Shown: positions 8,680 through 15,573 of the stretch, in pieces
Layout: each line of letters begins with the position of its first letter
How positions within the stretch are numbered: position 1 is the first letter of the stretch
DNA from: Candidatus Woesearchaeota archaeon
GTDB taxonomy: Archaea; Nanobdellota; Nanobdellia; Woesearchaeales; GW2011-AR4
Length of the DNA: 30,802 nt
Direction: 5' to 3'
Assembly (NCBI GenBank): GCA_016784195.1
Contig: JADHVE010000005.1
Span: 1 to 30,802, forward strand
Notes under the pieces: generated by a model
What the model was told of the DNA's origin: nothing
Seen by the model: only the letters and a program-made list of their open reading frames with translations
The model's database searches: none
Program-made: the position numbers and the translations under genes

Positions 8680-9240
8680 CTATTTTTTCTTAGTTACTTT
8701 TTTCAGATTCTCAATTAGCATGTCAAGAGCAGAATGCACTTCTTTCTCTGATTTTGTTCCTGTACAAACTATTTTTCCGTTGCTGAATAAGAGGAAGGTC
8801 GCTTTTGCTTCTTTTAGTTTATAGACTAGTCCAGGAAACTGTTCTGGTTCATACTCTACGTCCCTCAGCTTTGTTGCTAACACGTTCAGGTTAAGGTCCA
8901 TTCCAACAGAGCCGGATGCCACAATATTCTGTATCTTTACTACTGGCTTTACTGTTATTTTGACATTGATCTTTTCAAGGCTCTTTATTATTTTCTTGAT
9001 GCTTTCATTTACTTTCTCTATAGTTCGTGCCCCTGTACAAACAATTTTACCTGAACTGAATATCAAAGCGCTTGTTTTTGGCTCTTTAATCCTTATAACA
9101 AGCCCAGGAAACTGCTCTGGGTTGTATTCTGTATTAGATAAGGTTGCTGCCATCTTTTCCAAAGGTATATCATGTTCTAAAGAAGAAGATACTACTATAT
9201 TAACTATTTTTATATCTCTCTTGGTTTCTTTCTTTGCCAT
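8680..9240 (-). CDS. tbp: TATA-box-binding protein (TBP)
   Basis: The general transcription factor that binds the archaeal TATA box and recruits TFB and RNA polymerase. Two direct repeats make the saddle. The first begins IVNIVVSSSL and the second IQNIVASGSV; each contains an EQFPGLV element followed by a SGKIVCTG or NGKIVCTG element. The protein of 186 residues ends in a basic tail (VTKKK) rather than the acidic tail of many archaeal TBPs. The ATG at 9240 is preferred over a TTG five codons upstream because GGGGGT sits 7 bases before the ATG as a Shine-Dalgarno sequence. It is divergent from endA. Confidence 0.98.
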   Translation of the reverse strand: MAKKETKRDIKIVNIVVSSSLEHDIPLEKMAATLSNTEYNPEQFPGLVIRIKEPKTSALIFSSGKIVCTGARTIEKVNESIKKIIKSLEKINVKITVKPVVKIQNIVASGSVGMDLNLNVLATKLRDVEYEPEQFPGLVYKLKEAKATFLLFSNGKIVCTGTKSEKEVHSALDMLIENLKKVTKKK

Positions 9241-9305
9241 TACGATTACCCCCAACTAAATAAGCTTTATTCTATTTTTTAATCTTTATTTAAGCTTATT
9301 TCATG

Positions 9306-9330
9306 TTTTAAGGCTGTTTTAGCCTTAAAA
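9306..9330. repeat. Perfect 10-bp inverted repeat upstream of TBP
   Basis: TTTTAAGGCT (9306-9315) and AGCCTTAAAA (9321-9330) are exact reverse complements around the spacer GTTTT. It lies about 66 bases upstream of the TBP start, next to a candidate TATA box (CTTAAATAAAG on the - strand, near 9285). The symmetry fits either an operator for a dimeric regulator or an RNA hairpin. Confidence 0.5.
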
Positions 9331-9336
9331 TGTATG

Positions 9337-9380
9337 TTTTATTTATAAATACTTAAAAAGCTCTTTTATTTATAAATACT
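9337..9380. repeat. Tandem 17-bp direct repeat containing TATA-like boxes
   Basis: TTTTATTTATAAATACT occurs exactly at 9337-9353 and again at 9364-9380, a period of 27 bases. Each copy includes TTTATAAATA, which reads as a TATA box. The placement between the divergent TBP and EndA genes suggests tandem promoters or extra TBP-binding sites. Confidence 0.55.
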
Positions 9381-9489
9381 TTCATTTTTAAATGAAATCT
9401 TTAGGATATACTCTTTGGAACTTATATACCCCCTTGGTTTCCTGTGGAGATTCATTTCTATATTGAAACTAATTATAGTTAATAACAAA

Positions 9490-9501
9490 ATTTTTAAAGA
9501 T
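9490..9501 (+). promoter_or_regulatory. TATA box of endA
   Basis: ATTTTTAAAGAT lies about 27 bases before the endA ATG, the spacing expected for a nearly leaderless archaeal transcript. Confidence 0.45.
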
Positions 9502-9522
9502 ATGAAAAATATTTCTTTTTAA

Positions 9523-10098
9523 ATGACTAAAAAATTTTCAAAGAAAGAAGAACCCAAGCAGGAACCACCTAAGCAGGTTATAAAAACAACATTTGTTAAG
9601 GGATTAATTCTAACAGAGAATTCTGATGAGGCTAGGGAGTTGTATAACCAAAACAGATACGGGTGTATGCTTGATGATGGTAAGGTCCAACTTTCTTTAT
9701 TGGAGTCATTATATCTGCTTGATAAGAAAAGGTTAGCGGTTATAGATGGCAGAAAGAAGAAACTAGATTTTGATGATTTTTTTAAAAAAGCCCAGAAATT
9801 AGAGCCTAACCTTTGGGTGAGGTATGTTGTTTTTAAGAATATGAGGGACAGGGGATATATAATAAAGACTGCGTTGAAGTTCGGAGCTGATTTTCGTATT
9901 TATGACCGGGGAGTTAAACCCGGGGAAGATCATGCTAGGTGGGTTGTTTATCCGGTGCATGAAGGCACTTCATTGACTTGGTATGAGTTTGCTGCTAAGA
10001 ATCGTGTTGCACATTCAACAAAAAAGAAATTGCTTATCGCGGTTGTTGATGACGAAGGTGATGTTTCATATTGGGAAAGCCGGTGGTTGAGGCCTTAG
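9523..10098 (+). CDS. endA: tRNA-splicing endonuclease EndA
   Basis: This enzyme cleaves introns from pre-tRNA at bulge-helix-bulge structures. The catalytic triad is complete: Tyr127 (FRIYDRG), His137 (EDHARWVVYPV) and Lys168 (AHSTKKKLL). The Y-H spacing of 10 and H-K spacing of 31 are as in the Methanocaldococcus enzyme. The N-terminal domain (about 20-90) precedes the catalytic domain, and the C-terminus ends in the typical YWESRWLRP strand. At 191 residues it matches the short single-repeat subunit that forms homotetramers. It stands alone on the + strand and is followed by T-rich DNA. Confidence 0.97.
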   Translation: MTKKFSKKEEPKQEPPKQVIKTTFVKGLILTENSDEARELYNQNRYGCMLDDGKVQLSLLESLYLLDKKRLAVIDGRKKKLDFDDFFKKAQKLEPNLWVRYVVFKNMRDRGYIIKTALKFGADFRIYDRGVKPGEDHARWVVYPVHEGTSLTWYEFAAKNRVAHSTKKKLLIAVVDDEGDVSYWESRWLRP

Positions 10099-10130
10099 TT
10101 TCAATCTATTAAATTTTGTTACATTACTCC

Positions 10131-10200
10131 TTTTTCTTTATTCTAAAAAATGATTATTTATTATTTTTATTAATGGTGATTTTTTTATTGATTATTTTTT
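10131..10200 (+). terminator. T-rich terminator region after endA
   Basis: Runs of five T (10131-10135), seven T (10180-10186) and six T (10195-10200) follow the endA stop codon. Archaeal RNA polymerase stops at T-runs on the non-template strand, so these probably end the endA transcript before the next promoter at about 10240. Confidence 0.45.
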
Positions 10201-10236
10201 AATGGGAGTTTTGGCTTTTATTAAAACTTAACAACA

Positions 10237-10250
10237 AAATATAAATAAAG
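10237..10250 (+). promoter_or_regulatory. TATA box of the wHTH-nuclease-like/FEN1/Trm5 unit
   Basis: AAATATAAATAAAG is a strong TATA motif about 25 bases before the first ATG of a three-gene + strand unit, implying a leaderless first gene. Confidence 0.6.
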
Positions 10251-10269
10251 CTCTATCTTTTTTGTTTAT

Positions 10270-11208
10270 ATGGAAGCTGAAACTGAGCAGAGAGATGTGG
10301 GCATTAAGCAAAAGATAATCAATACAATCAAAATAAAAGGGCCAGTAATTCCTGTTCAGATTTCAAGGGAGATTGGTTCTGATATCTTAATGGCTTCTGC
10401 CCATCTGTCTGAATTGGCTTCAGAAGGAAAACTTAAAATTTCCAATGTCAAGGTGGGAGGGACTCCTTTATACTATCTTTCTGGGCAGGAAAGTTCTTTG
10501 CAAAATTTCTCAAACAACCTGCCTGAAAAAGAGAATAGGGCTTTTGATTTGCTGAAGGAGAAGAAGGTTTTGAGAGACAACCGGATAGAGCCTGTTGTGA
10601 GGGTGGCTTTAAGAGCAATTAAGGATTTTGCTGTTCCTCTGCAGACGACTTATCAGGATAATAAAGAAATATTCTGGAAATGGTATCTGCTGGATAAAGA
10701 AGAAGCCTCTTTTTTAATCAAAAAGATACTTATCGGAAAAGAAGAGGTAAACCCCGATCCGGAAATCAAAAAGGAAGGGCCTGTAAAAAAAGCTGAAGAA
10801 AGAAAAGAGCCGGAAAAAGCCATTGAAGAAAGAGAAGAGCCAGTCAAAAAGGAAATAAAACAGGAAACAATAGAAAAATCAATAGAGGCAGCAGATACGA
10901 CTTCTTCTTTTTCAGGAGAAGTTAAATCTTATTTTAAAGCAAATAAGATAGAAATAAAAAACGAGAAGGTAATAAGAAAAAATTCAGAGATTGATTTCAT
11001 ATTAGAGATTCCATCTACTATAGGTGTGGTGGAGTTTTACTGCAAAGCAAAAAACAAAAAGAGAGTTAATGATTTAGACCTAAGTTCAGCTTATGTTCAT
11101 GGCCAGCTTAAAAAACTCCCTGTATTGTTTTTGACTTCAGGAGAATTAACCAAAAAGGCAAAAGAGATGCTTACAACAGAGTTTAAATTAAAAATCAAGA
11201 AAATCTAA
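10270..11208 (+). CDS. Winged-helix protein with C-terminal restriction-endonuclease-like domain
   Basis: A 312-residue protein of unknown function. Residues about 10-75 look like a winged helix-turn-helix (KIINTIKIKGPVIPVQISRE, then ASAHLSELASEGKL and a wing ending in PLYYLSG). A second helical region covers about 85-160. A strongly charged Lys/Glu linker (about 160-210) joins a C-terminal alpha/beta domain (about 215-312). That domain resembles a PD-(D/E)XK nuclease fold: SEIDFILEIPS supplies the acidic strand and VEFYCKAK sits at the usual (D/E)xK strand. The acidic residue expected just before the catalytic Lys is Cys, so nuclease activity is uncertain. The stop codon is one base before the FEN1 start, so the two are co-translated. 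A role in DNA repair or replication is inferred only from this linkage. Confidence 0.75.
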   Translation: MEAETEQRDVGIKQKIINTIKIKGPVIPVQISREIGSDILMASAHLSELASEGKLKISNVKVGGTPLYYLSGQESSLQNFSNNLPEKENRAFDLLKEKKVLRDNRIEPVVRVALRAIKDFAVPLQTTYQDNKEIFWKWYLLDKEEASFLIKKILIGKEEVNPDPEIKKEGPVKKAEERKEPEKAIEEREEPVKKEIKQETIEKSIEAADTTSSFSGEVKSYFKANKIEIKNEKVIRKNSEIDFILEIPSTIGVVEFYCKAKNKKRVNDLDLSSAYVHGQLKKLPVLFLTSGELTKKAKEMLTTEFKLKIKKI

Positions 11209-11209
11209 A

Positions 11210-12244
11210 ATGGGCATTGCATTCAAGGATCTATTAACAGCAAAAGAGATTTCTATAGATGGGCTGAAGAATAAGGTTTTGACTGTGGATTCTTACAACA
11301 TGCTCTACCAGTTTCTCACGAGCATACGCTCCAGAGACGGTTCTTTACTAACTGATTCGAAAGGGGATGTCACTTCACATTTGATTGGGCTGTTTTCAAG
11401 GACTTCTAAATTATTGGAGAAGAATCTTAAATTAGTGTTTGTTTTTGATGGTGAGCCGCCTAAATTAAAGAATAAGGAGAGGGAGAGAAGAAAGGCTTTG
11501 AAGATAGAGGCTGAGAAAGAATATAAAAAGGCTTTGAAGAAAAATGATTTAGAGGAGATGAAGAAATATGCGGCAAGGACAACTCGTTTGACTAAGGAGA
11601 TGGTCGAAGAGGCAAAAAAACTGATTTCAGCTTTTGGGATGCCTGTTGTTCAGGCGCCTTCAGAAGGGGAAGCACAGGCTGCTTATATCGTTAATAAAGG
11701 CGAAGCTTTTTCGGTTGTTTCTCAGGATTTTGATTCTCTTATCCATCAGGCACCGAAATTGATAAGAAACTTATCAATAGGAGGAAAAAGAAAATTAGCT
11801 GGTAAATTACAATATGGAAATGTAAAACCTGAGATTCTTGATTTATCTGAGAATCTGAATAATCTAGGGGTAGACCAAAACCAGCTGATTGCTTTGGCAA
11901 TGTTGATAGGTACGGATTATAACCCTAATGGAATCAAAGGCATAGGGCCTAAGAATGCTTTGAAACTTGTTCGGGAATATAAAAGCGATTTTGATGGTCT
12001 GTTTTCCTCGGTAAAATGGAATGATTTCTTTGATTTTGACTGGGAAGAAGTCTATTATCTGATTAAGAAGATGCCTGTTACTGATGATTATAAACTGGAG
12101 TGGAAAAATATTGATTTTGACAAGATGAAGGAGCTGTTAGTTGAAAAACACGATTTTTCTCTGGAAAGAGTTGATAAGACTCTGGAAAAATTGTCTAAAA
12201 GGCAAGAGGGTAAGCAACAGAAAGGGTTAGGTGATTTTTTTTAA
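11210..12244 (+). CDS. fen: Flap endonuclease FEN1
   Basis: A structure-specific 5' nuclease that removes 5' flaps and RNA primers from Okazaki fragments and acts in base-excision repair. The metal-binding acidic residues are all present: D27 (TVDSYN), D80 (VFVFDGEPP), E152 and E154 (APSEGEAQAA), D173 and D175 (SQDFDSL) and D236 (GTDYN). A helix-hairpin-helix element (GIKGIGPKNALKL, about 242-254) follows. The C-terminus QKGLGDFF (337-344) is a clear PCNA-interacting (PIP) box. The 344-residue length is standard. It lies in one unit with the preceding winged-helix protein and the Trm5-like methyltransferase. Confidence 0.98.
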   Translation: MGIAFKDLLTAKEISIDGLKNKVLTVDSYNMLYQFLTSIRSRDGSLLTDSKGDVTSHLIGLFSRTSKLLEKNLKLVFVFDGEPPKLKNKERERRKALKIEAEKEYKKALKKNDLEEMKKYAARTTRLTKEMVEEAKKLISAFGMPVVQAPSEGEAQAAYIVNKGEAFSVVSQDFDSLIHQAPKLIRNLSIGGKRKLAGKLQYGNVKPEILDLSENLNNLGVDQNQLIALAMLIGTDYNPNGIKGIGPKNALKLVREYKSDFDGLFSSVKWNDFFDFDWEEVYYLIKKMPVTDDYKLEWKNIDFDKMKELLVEKHDFSLERVDKTLEKLSKRQEGKQQKGLGDFF

Positions 12245-12293
12245 AGTAAATAAAACAATTAATTTTAATAATCAATATTTAAAAAACAATAAA

Positions 12294-13124
12294 ATGGAAA
12301 AAAAATTAAAAGAATTGCTTAAGAAAAAATTAACAAAAAAACAGATGGGGTTATTACCGTCTTCTTATGATGTGGTTGGTTCTGTAATTGTATTTTCCGG
12401 TTTTCCTTTTGAATTGTTAAAAAAAGAGAAACTTATTGGAGAGGCTTTACTTGAGCTGCATAAGAACATAAAGACGGTTTGTAAAAAAACAAAGAAATAT
12501 TCAGGGAAGTACAGGTTACCTAAACTTCAAATTATTGCCGGCGAAAAGACAAAGGAAACATTGTATAAGGAGAATAATGTCAGTTTAAAGTTAGATGTTG
12601 AAAAGGTCTATTTCTCTTCTCGTTTAAGTTCGGAGAGGAAAAGGATTTACCAGATGGTCAAGCCAAAAGAAGATGTGTTGGTTATGTTTTCAGGCTGCGG
12701 GGTATATCCTATTGTTATTTCTAAAAATACACTAGCTAATGAGGTGTATGGCATTGAGATAAATCCTTTAGCCCATAAATATGCAACTGAAAATATTAAG
12801 TTAAATAAGGTTAATAATGTTAAACTGTTTAAAGGAGATGTTAATTTGGAGTTGCCAAAAATCAATAAAAAATTTTCCAGGATTTTAATGCCTTTGCCAA
12901 AAGGAGCTGAAGTTTTTTTAGGTTTGGCTTTGAGTAAAATAAAGAAAAAAGGTGTTGTTCATTTCTATGATTTTCTGAGTGAAGATTATTTTGACTTGGC
13001 TAAAAAGAAAATAGCTTTTGCCTGCGAGAAAGCTGGTAAAAAGTTTAAAATTCTTAAAGTCGTTAAATGCGGGCAGTTTTCTCCTCGGGTGTATAGGCTA
13101 TGTGTTGATTTTATGGTTTTGTGA
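12294..13124 (+). CDS. Trm5-like class I SAM-dependent tRNA methyltransferase
   Basis: Probably the enzyme that methylates N1 of G37 next to the tRNA anticodon, which prevents frameshifting. It has a Trm5/Taw2-type catalytic core: FSSRLSSER (about 107-115) resembles the Trm5 FSPRL..ER element, MFSGCGVYPI (131-140) is SAM motif I, and GIEINPLA (153-160) is motif II with acidic E155. RILMPLP (196-202) occupies the NLP/NPP catalytic motif, with Pro where Asn is usual. The N-terminal D1 domain that recognises the tRNA elbow in Trm5b is missing or very reduced. The ATG at 12294 is preferred; an upstream GTG at 12231 would overlap the FEN1 stop and add an atypical AT-rich leader. A wyosine-pathway Taw2 role is the main alternative. 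Confidence 0.8.
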   Translation: MEKKLKELLKKKLTKKQMGLLPSSYDVVGSVIVFSGFPFELLKKEKLIGEALLELHKNIKTVCKKTKKYSGKYRLPKLQIIAGEKTKETLYKENNVSLKLDVEKVYFSSRLSSERKRIYQMVKPKEDVLVMFSGCGVYPIVISKNTLANEVYGIEINPLAHKYATENIKLNKVNNVKLFKGDVNLELPKINKKFSRILMPLPKGAEVFLGLALSKIKKKGVVHFYDFLSEDYFDLAKKKIAFACEKAGKKFKILKVVKCGQFSPRVYRLCVDFMVL

Positions 13125-13223
13125 GGGAGGTAACAAATAGTATCTTATGATGTTTTTTTTCTGAAAAACGTAGACTGGATGTGTCTGCCTAATAGTTATC
13201 AGAATACTGTTTCACCCTTTGAA

Positions 13224-13835
13224 CTAAACCTCTTCCAAAAACCCATTATCTTCCAGAACTTCCATAATTGTCTTTTTCTCCAGTTGATTTTTATATTTAT
13301 CATGCAGCTTCATCTCTTCGATGTATTCTTTTATGCACTCTTTCATTGTCTCTTCTGTCTGGTTTATTTGTTTTAGGAGATGGGAAATACCGTTGTCTTT
13401 ATGGTTTATTTTTGTTAGATAACAATCATCTTCTTCTTTGCTTTCTTCTTCGATTGTTATTTTGATCATGCCTTCTTCTTCATCAAAATAAAAAGGAAAT
13501 ATCCTGCACATCTTTGGTCTTACATCAAATATTTTGCAGCCCTTTTTGCCTAAAAAGAAACATTTTTTGTCTTTGCCTGACATGAGAATTACCTTATCGT
13601 GGAGGTACATCAAGTCTCCATGTTTTTCATCTACACAAGAGTCATCGTCATCATCATCTACTGTTGTCAGCCTACAGAATTTATCCGGATTAATCTTAGT
13701 TTTTTTTACAATTCTTGCTATATCCGTTAAGGTAAGCCAGAAACCAGGATCCTTTTCAGTAAACGGCGAAGTACAGCAGTTTATACAATTTAATTGTCCA
13801 TCTGCACATTGAGTGCATACATCAATTCCAACCAT
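13224..13835 (-). CDS. YkgJ-family cysteine-cluster protein
   Basis: A 203-residue protein of the YkgJ (UPF0153) family, thought to bind a metal or Fe-S cluster through conserved cysteines; the substrate is unknown. The N-terminal cluster has C7, C10, C17, C20 and C21 (CTQC, CINCC). The central motif CFFLGKKGCKIFDVRPKMC has C92, C100, the conserved Arg-Pro (106-107) and C110, followed by RIFPF. An unusual run of six Asp (60-65) precedes another Cys at 67. The C-terminal half is acidic and helical. The ATG at 13835 is chosen because the Cys motifs begin immediately after it and the alternative upstream start lies in non-homologous sequence. It is a single gene with no functional hint from its neighbours. 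Confidence 0.85.
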   Translation of the reverse strand: MVGIDVCTQCADGQLNCINCCTSPFTEKDPGFWLTLTDIARIVKKTKINPDKFCRLTTVDDDDDDSCVDEKHGDLMYLHDKVILMSGKDKKCFFLGKKGCKIFDVRPKMCRIFPFYFDEEEGMIKITIEEESKEEDDCYLTKINHKDNGISHLLKQINQTEETMKECIKEYIEEMKLHDKYKNQLEKKTIMEVLEDNGFLEEV

Positions 13836-14033
13836 TTTTCTTTTGGTTAAACAGGTGATTAATAAGCTTTTTTGTTTAAGAAAAAAGTGCACGCTCTGCA
13901 GTTACTTTCCGTATTTCATTGACTCCTGCCTCAAAGGGTGTTCACTTTCATCATTGCGTACACGAGGAGAATAATCAATAGGCTTATTTAAGGCTTTCTG
14001 AATAAAAAATTTTAATAATCTATCAAAACAAAA

Positions 14034-14042
14034 AAATATAAG
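14034..14042 (+). promoter_or_regulatory. TATA box of the small membrane protein gene
   Basis: AAATATAAG-type sequence lies about 28 bases before the ATG of the 102-residue membrane protein, fitting a leaderless transcript. The spacing supports the reality of that small gene. Confidence 0.4.
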
Positions 14043-14067
14043 AGCGGTTAAGTAAATAATAAGAATT

Positions 14068-14376
14068 ATGAAAAGAAAATACGTTTTTGAATTTTTAGGT
14101 AAACTGTTACATAATTTAATTATTATAACTCTGTTATTAGGAGGTTTTATTCTTTTATTTACCCCTTTGATAAATCATTTTGTAGATTTAGATGGTTATT
14201 CTTTAATGCAAGCAAACAAATTTTGTAAGGGTTGGGTTGGACAGATAGCCATACCTTTTTCAGAAGAAGTCAGAAGTGGTTGTAGTTATATAGAAGCGGG
14301 GTTTTATATATCCATAGGGGCTATAATCTTAGGAATTTCACTTTTCTTAATGGATATTTTTCATGAAAAACCATAA
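14068..14376 (+). CDS. Small two-helix membrane protein, unrecognised
   Basis: A 102-residue protein with two strong hydrophobic segments, at about 16-36 (LIIITLLLGGFILLFTPL) and 77-95 (GFYISIGAIILGISLFLM). Between them lies a roughly 40-residue loop containing two Cys (C53 and C72) that could form a disulfide if the loop is outside. The N-terminal charges (MKRKY) favour a cytoplasmic N-terminus. I recognise no family. A well-placed TATA box and protein-like composition argue for a real gene. It converges on PAN with only five bases between stop codons. Confidence 0.65.
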   Translation: MKRKYVFEFLGKLLHNLIIITLLLGGFILLFTPLINHFVDLDGYSLMQANKFCKGWVGQIAIPFSEEVRSGCSYIEAGFYISIGAIILGISLFLMDIFHEKP

Positions 14377-14381
14377 GAATT

Positions 14382-15533
14382 TCATCCAAACATATGCAGA
14401 TAATCTTTTCCTTCTAATTTCTCTTCCTGTTTTACTTTTTCTATGGCTTTGAAGAAATCTTTTGCTAAAATTTTGGTTCGGTCATTTCGTATTGCAAAAT
14501 AGCCTGCTTCTGTGCAGACAGCCTTGATTTCAGCTCCTGAAAAGCCTTCCATCATCCGGATGATTGTTTTTTCATCTATGCCTTTATCAAGGCACATGGC
14601 TTTGCTGTGTATTTTGAAGATGCTTAACCTGGAGTCTTTGTCTGGTACTGGTATATGTATTACCCTGTCAAGCCTTCCTGGTCTCATAACTGCAGAATCC
14701 AAGATGTCTTTTCTGTTAGTTGCTCCAATAACCTTGACATTACCTAAAGGCTTGAAACCGTCAATTTCAGCTAATAGCTGCATAAAGGTTCGGCTTACTT
14801 CTCTTTCACCAGAAGTTCCTACTTCCATTCTTGTTGCGGCTATGGAATCAATTTCGTCAATAAAGATTATTGAAGGAGCCCTTTTTTTTGCTAATTCGAA
14901 GATTTCTTTTACAAGCTTGGCGCCTTCTCCGATAAATTTTTGGACTAATTCAGAGCCTACAATCTCAATAAAAGTAGAATTAGTAGAGGCAGCAACAGCT
15001 TTAGCTAATAAGGTTTTTCCAGTTCCCGGGGGACCGTAAAGCAAAATTCCTTTTGGTGGTTGTATGCCTACCTTTTTGAACAATTCAGGCTTTTTTAATG
15101 GCAACTCCACAACTTCCTGGATTTCTGTAATCTGACGATCTAAACCTCCGATGTCCTGCCAGGAAATATCTGGGTGCTCGACAATTACAAACTTTTCTAT
15201 GTTAAATTTCTTTGTTATAGGTATTTTTTTTATGATATTCAGGTTTTTCTGGTCTGAGAGGACCATATCTCCTGCCTTGATCTTTCCGCAGCTTTCAGAG
15301 ACATTTACAGAGAACTGGTTGCCGTTAGGCATTCTTATTATCACGTTGTTTTTGTCAAAGACATCCATGATTTCACAGACCATTAATGGAGGCTCCCTGA
15401 ATCGGTCTAATTCTTCCTTTAGCTTGTTTATGGTGCTTTTTAATAATCTGTTTTCCTCTTCCATCCTGTTAGATGTAGTAGTGTAATTATATATTACACT
15501 GTCAAGCACATTTTTTTCTTTTGAGTTGTTCAT
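14382..15533 (-). CDS. pan: Proteasome-activating nucleotidase PAN (AAA+ unfoldase)
   Basis: A hexameric ATPase that unfolds substrates and feeds them into the 20S proteasome (whose subunits are not in this window). An N-terminal coiled coil spans about 20-48 and an OB domain about 50-110. The AAA+ core has Walker A GPPGTGKT (167-174), pore loop KFIGEG (199-204, Phe as the aromatic), Walker B IIFIDEID (222-229) and the RPGRLDR arginine-finger region. The C-terminus ends HMFG, so the HbYX gate-opening motif appears as Met-Phe-Gly with Phe replacing Tyr. The ATG at 15533 is used; a TTG three codons upstream overlaps the GGAG that could serve as ribosome-binding site. The gene sits 40 bases downstream of an M29 aminopeptidase gene and likely shares its transcript. 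Confidence 0.95.
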   Translation of the reverse strand: MNNSKEKNVLDSVIYNYTTTSNRMEEENRLLKSTINKLKEELDRFREPPLMVCEIMDVFDKNNVIIRMPNGNQFSVNVSESCGKIKAGDMVLSDQKNLNIIKKIPITKKFNIEKFVIVEHPDISWQDIGGLDRQITEIQEVVELPLKKPELFKKVGIQPPKGILLYGPPGTGKTLLAKAVAASTNSTFIEIVGSELVQKFIGEGAKLVKEIFELAKKRAPSIIFIDEIDSIAATRMEVGTSGEREVSRTFMQLLAEIDGFKPLGNVKVIGATNRKDILDSAVMRPGRLDRVIHIPVPDKDSRLSIFKIHSKAMCLDKGIDEKTIIRMMEGFSGAEIKAVCTEAGYFAIRNDRTKILAKDFFKAIEKVKQEEKLEGKDYLHMFG

Positions 15534-15573
15534 TATCTCCAATAACTCACTTTTATTTAAAAATCTTTTTAAT

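Noticed and set aside
12231..12293. GTG start for the Trm5-like gene inside the FEN1 stop region
   Set aside because: The added 21 residues are AT-rich filler (Asn/Lys/Phe) with no family similarity; the ATG at 12294 is more likely.
13179..13465. Two overlapping 65-codon + strand frames with hydrophobic sequence
   Set aside because: They lie opposite the YkgJ-like gene's C-terminus, are Phe/Leu-rich antisense artefacts and lack a start signal.
13213..13940. 10-bp inverted repeat CACCCTTTGA / TCAAAGGGTG flanking the YkgJ-like gene
   Set aside because: Too short to be significant in 30 kb, with no extended similarity, target duplication or transposase.
14512..15039. 175-codon open frame antisense to PAN
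   Set aside because: Shadow of the AAA+ core; composition (Ser/Ile/Leu-rich) is typical of antisense frames.
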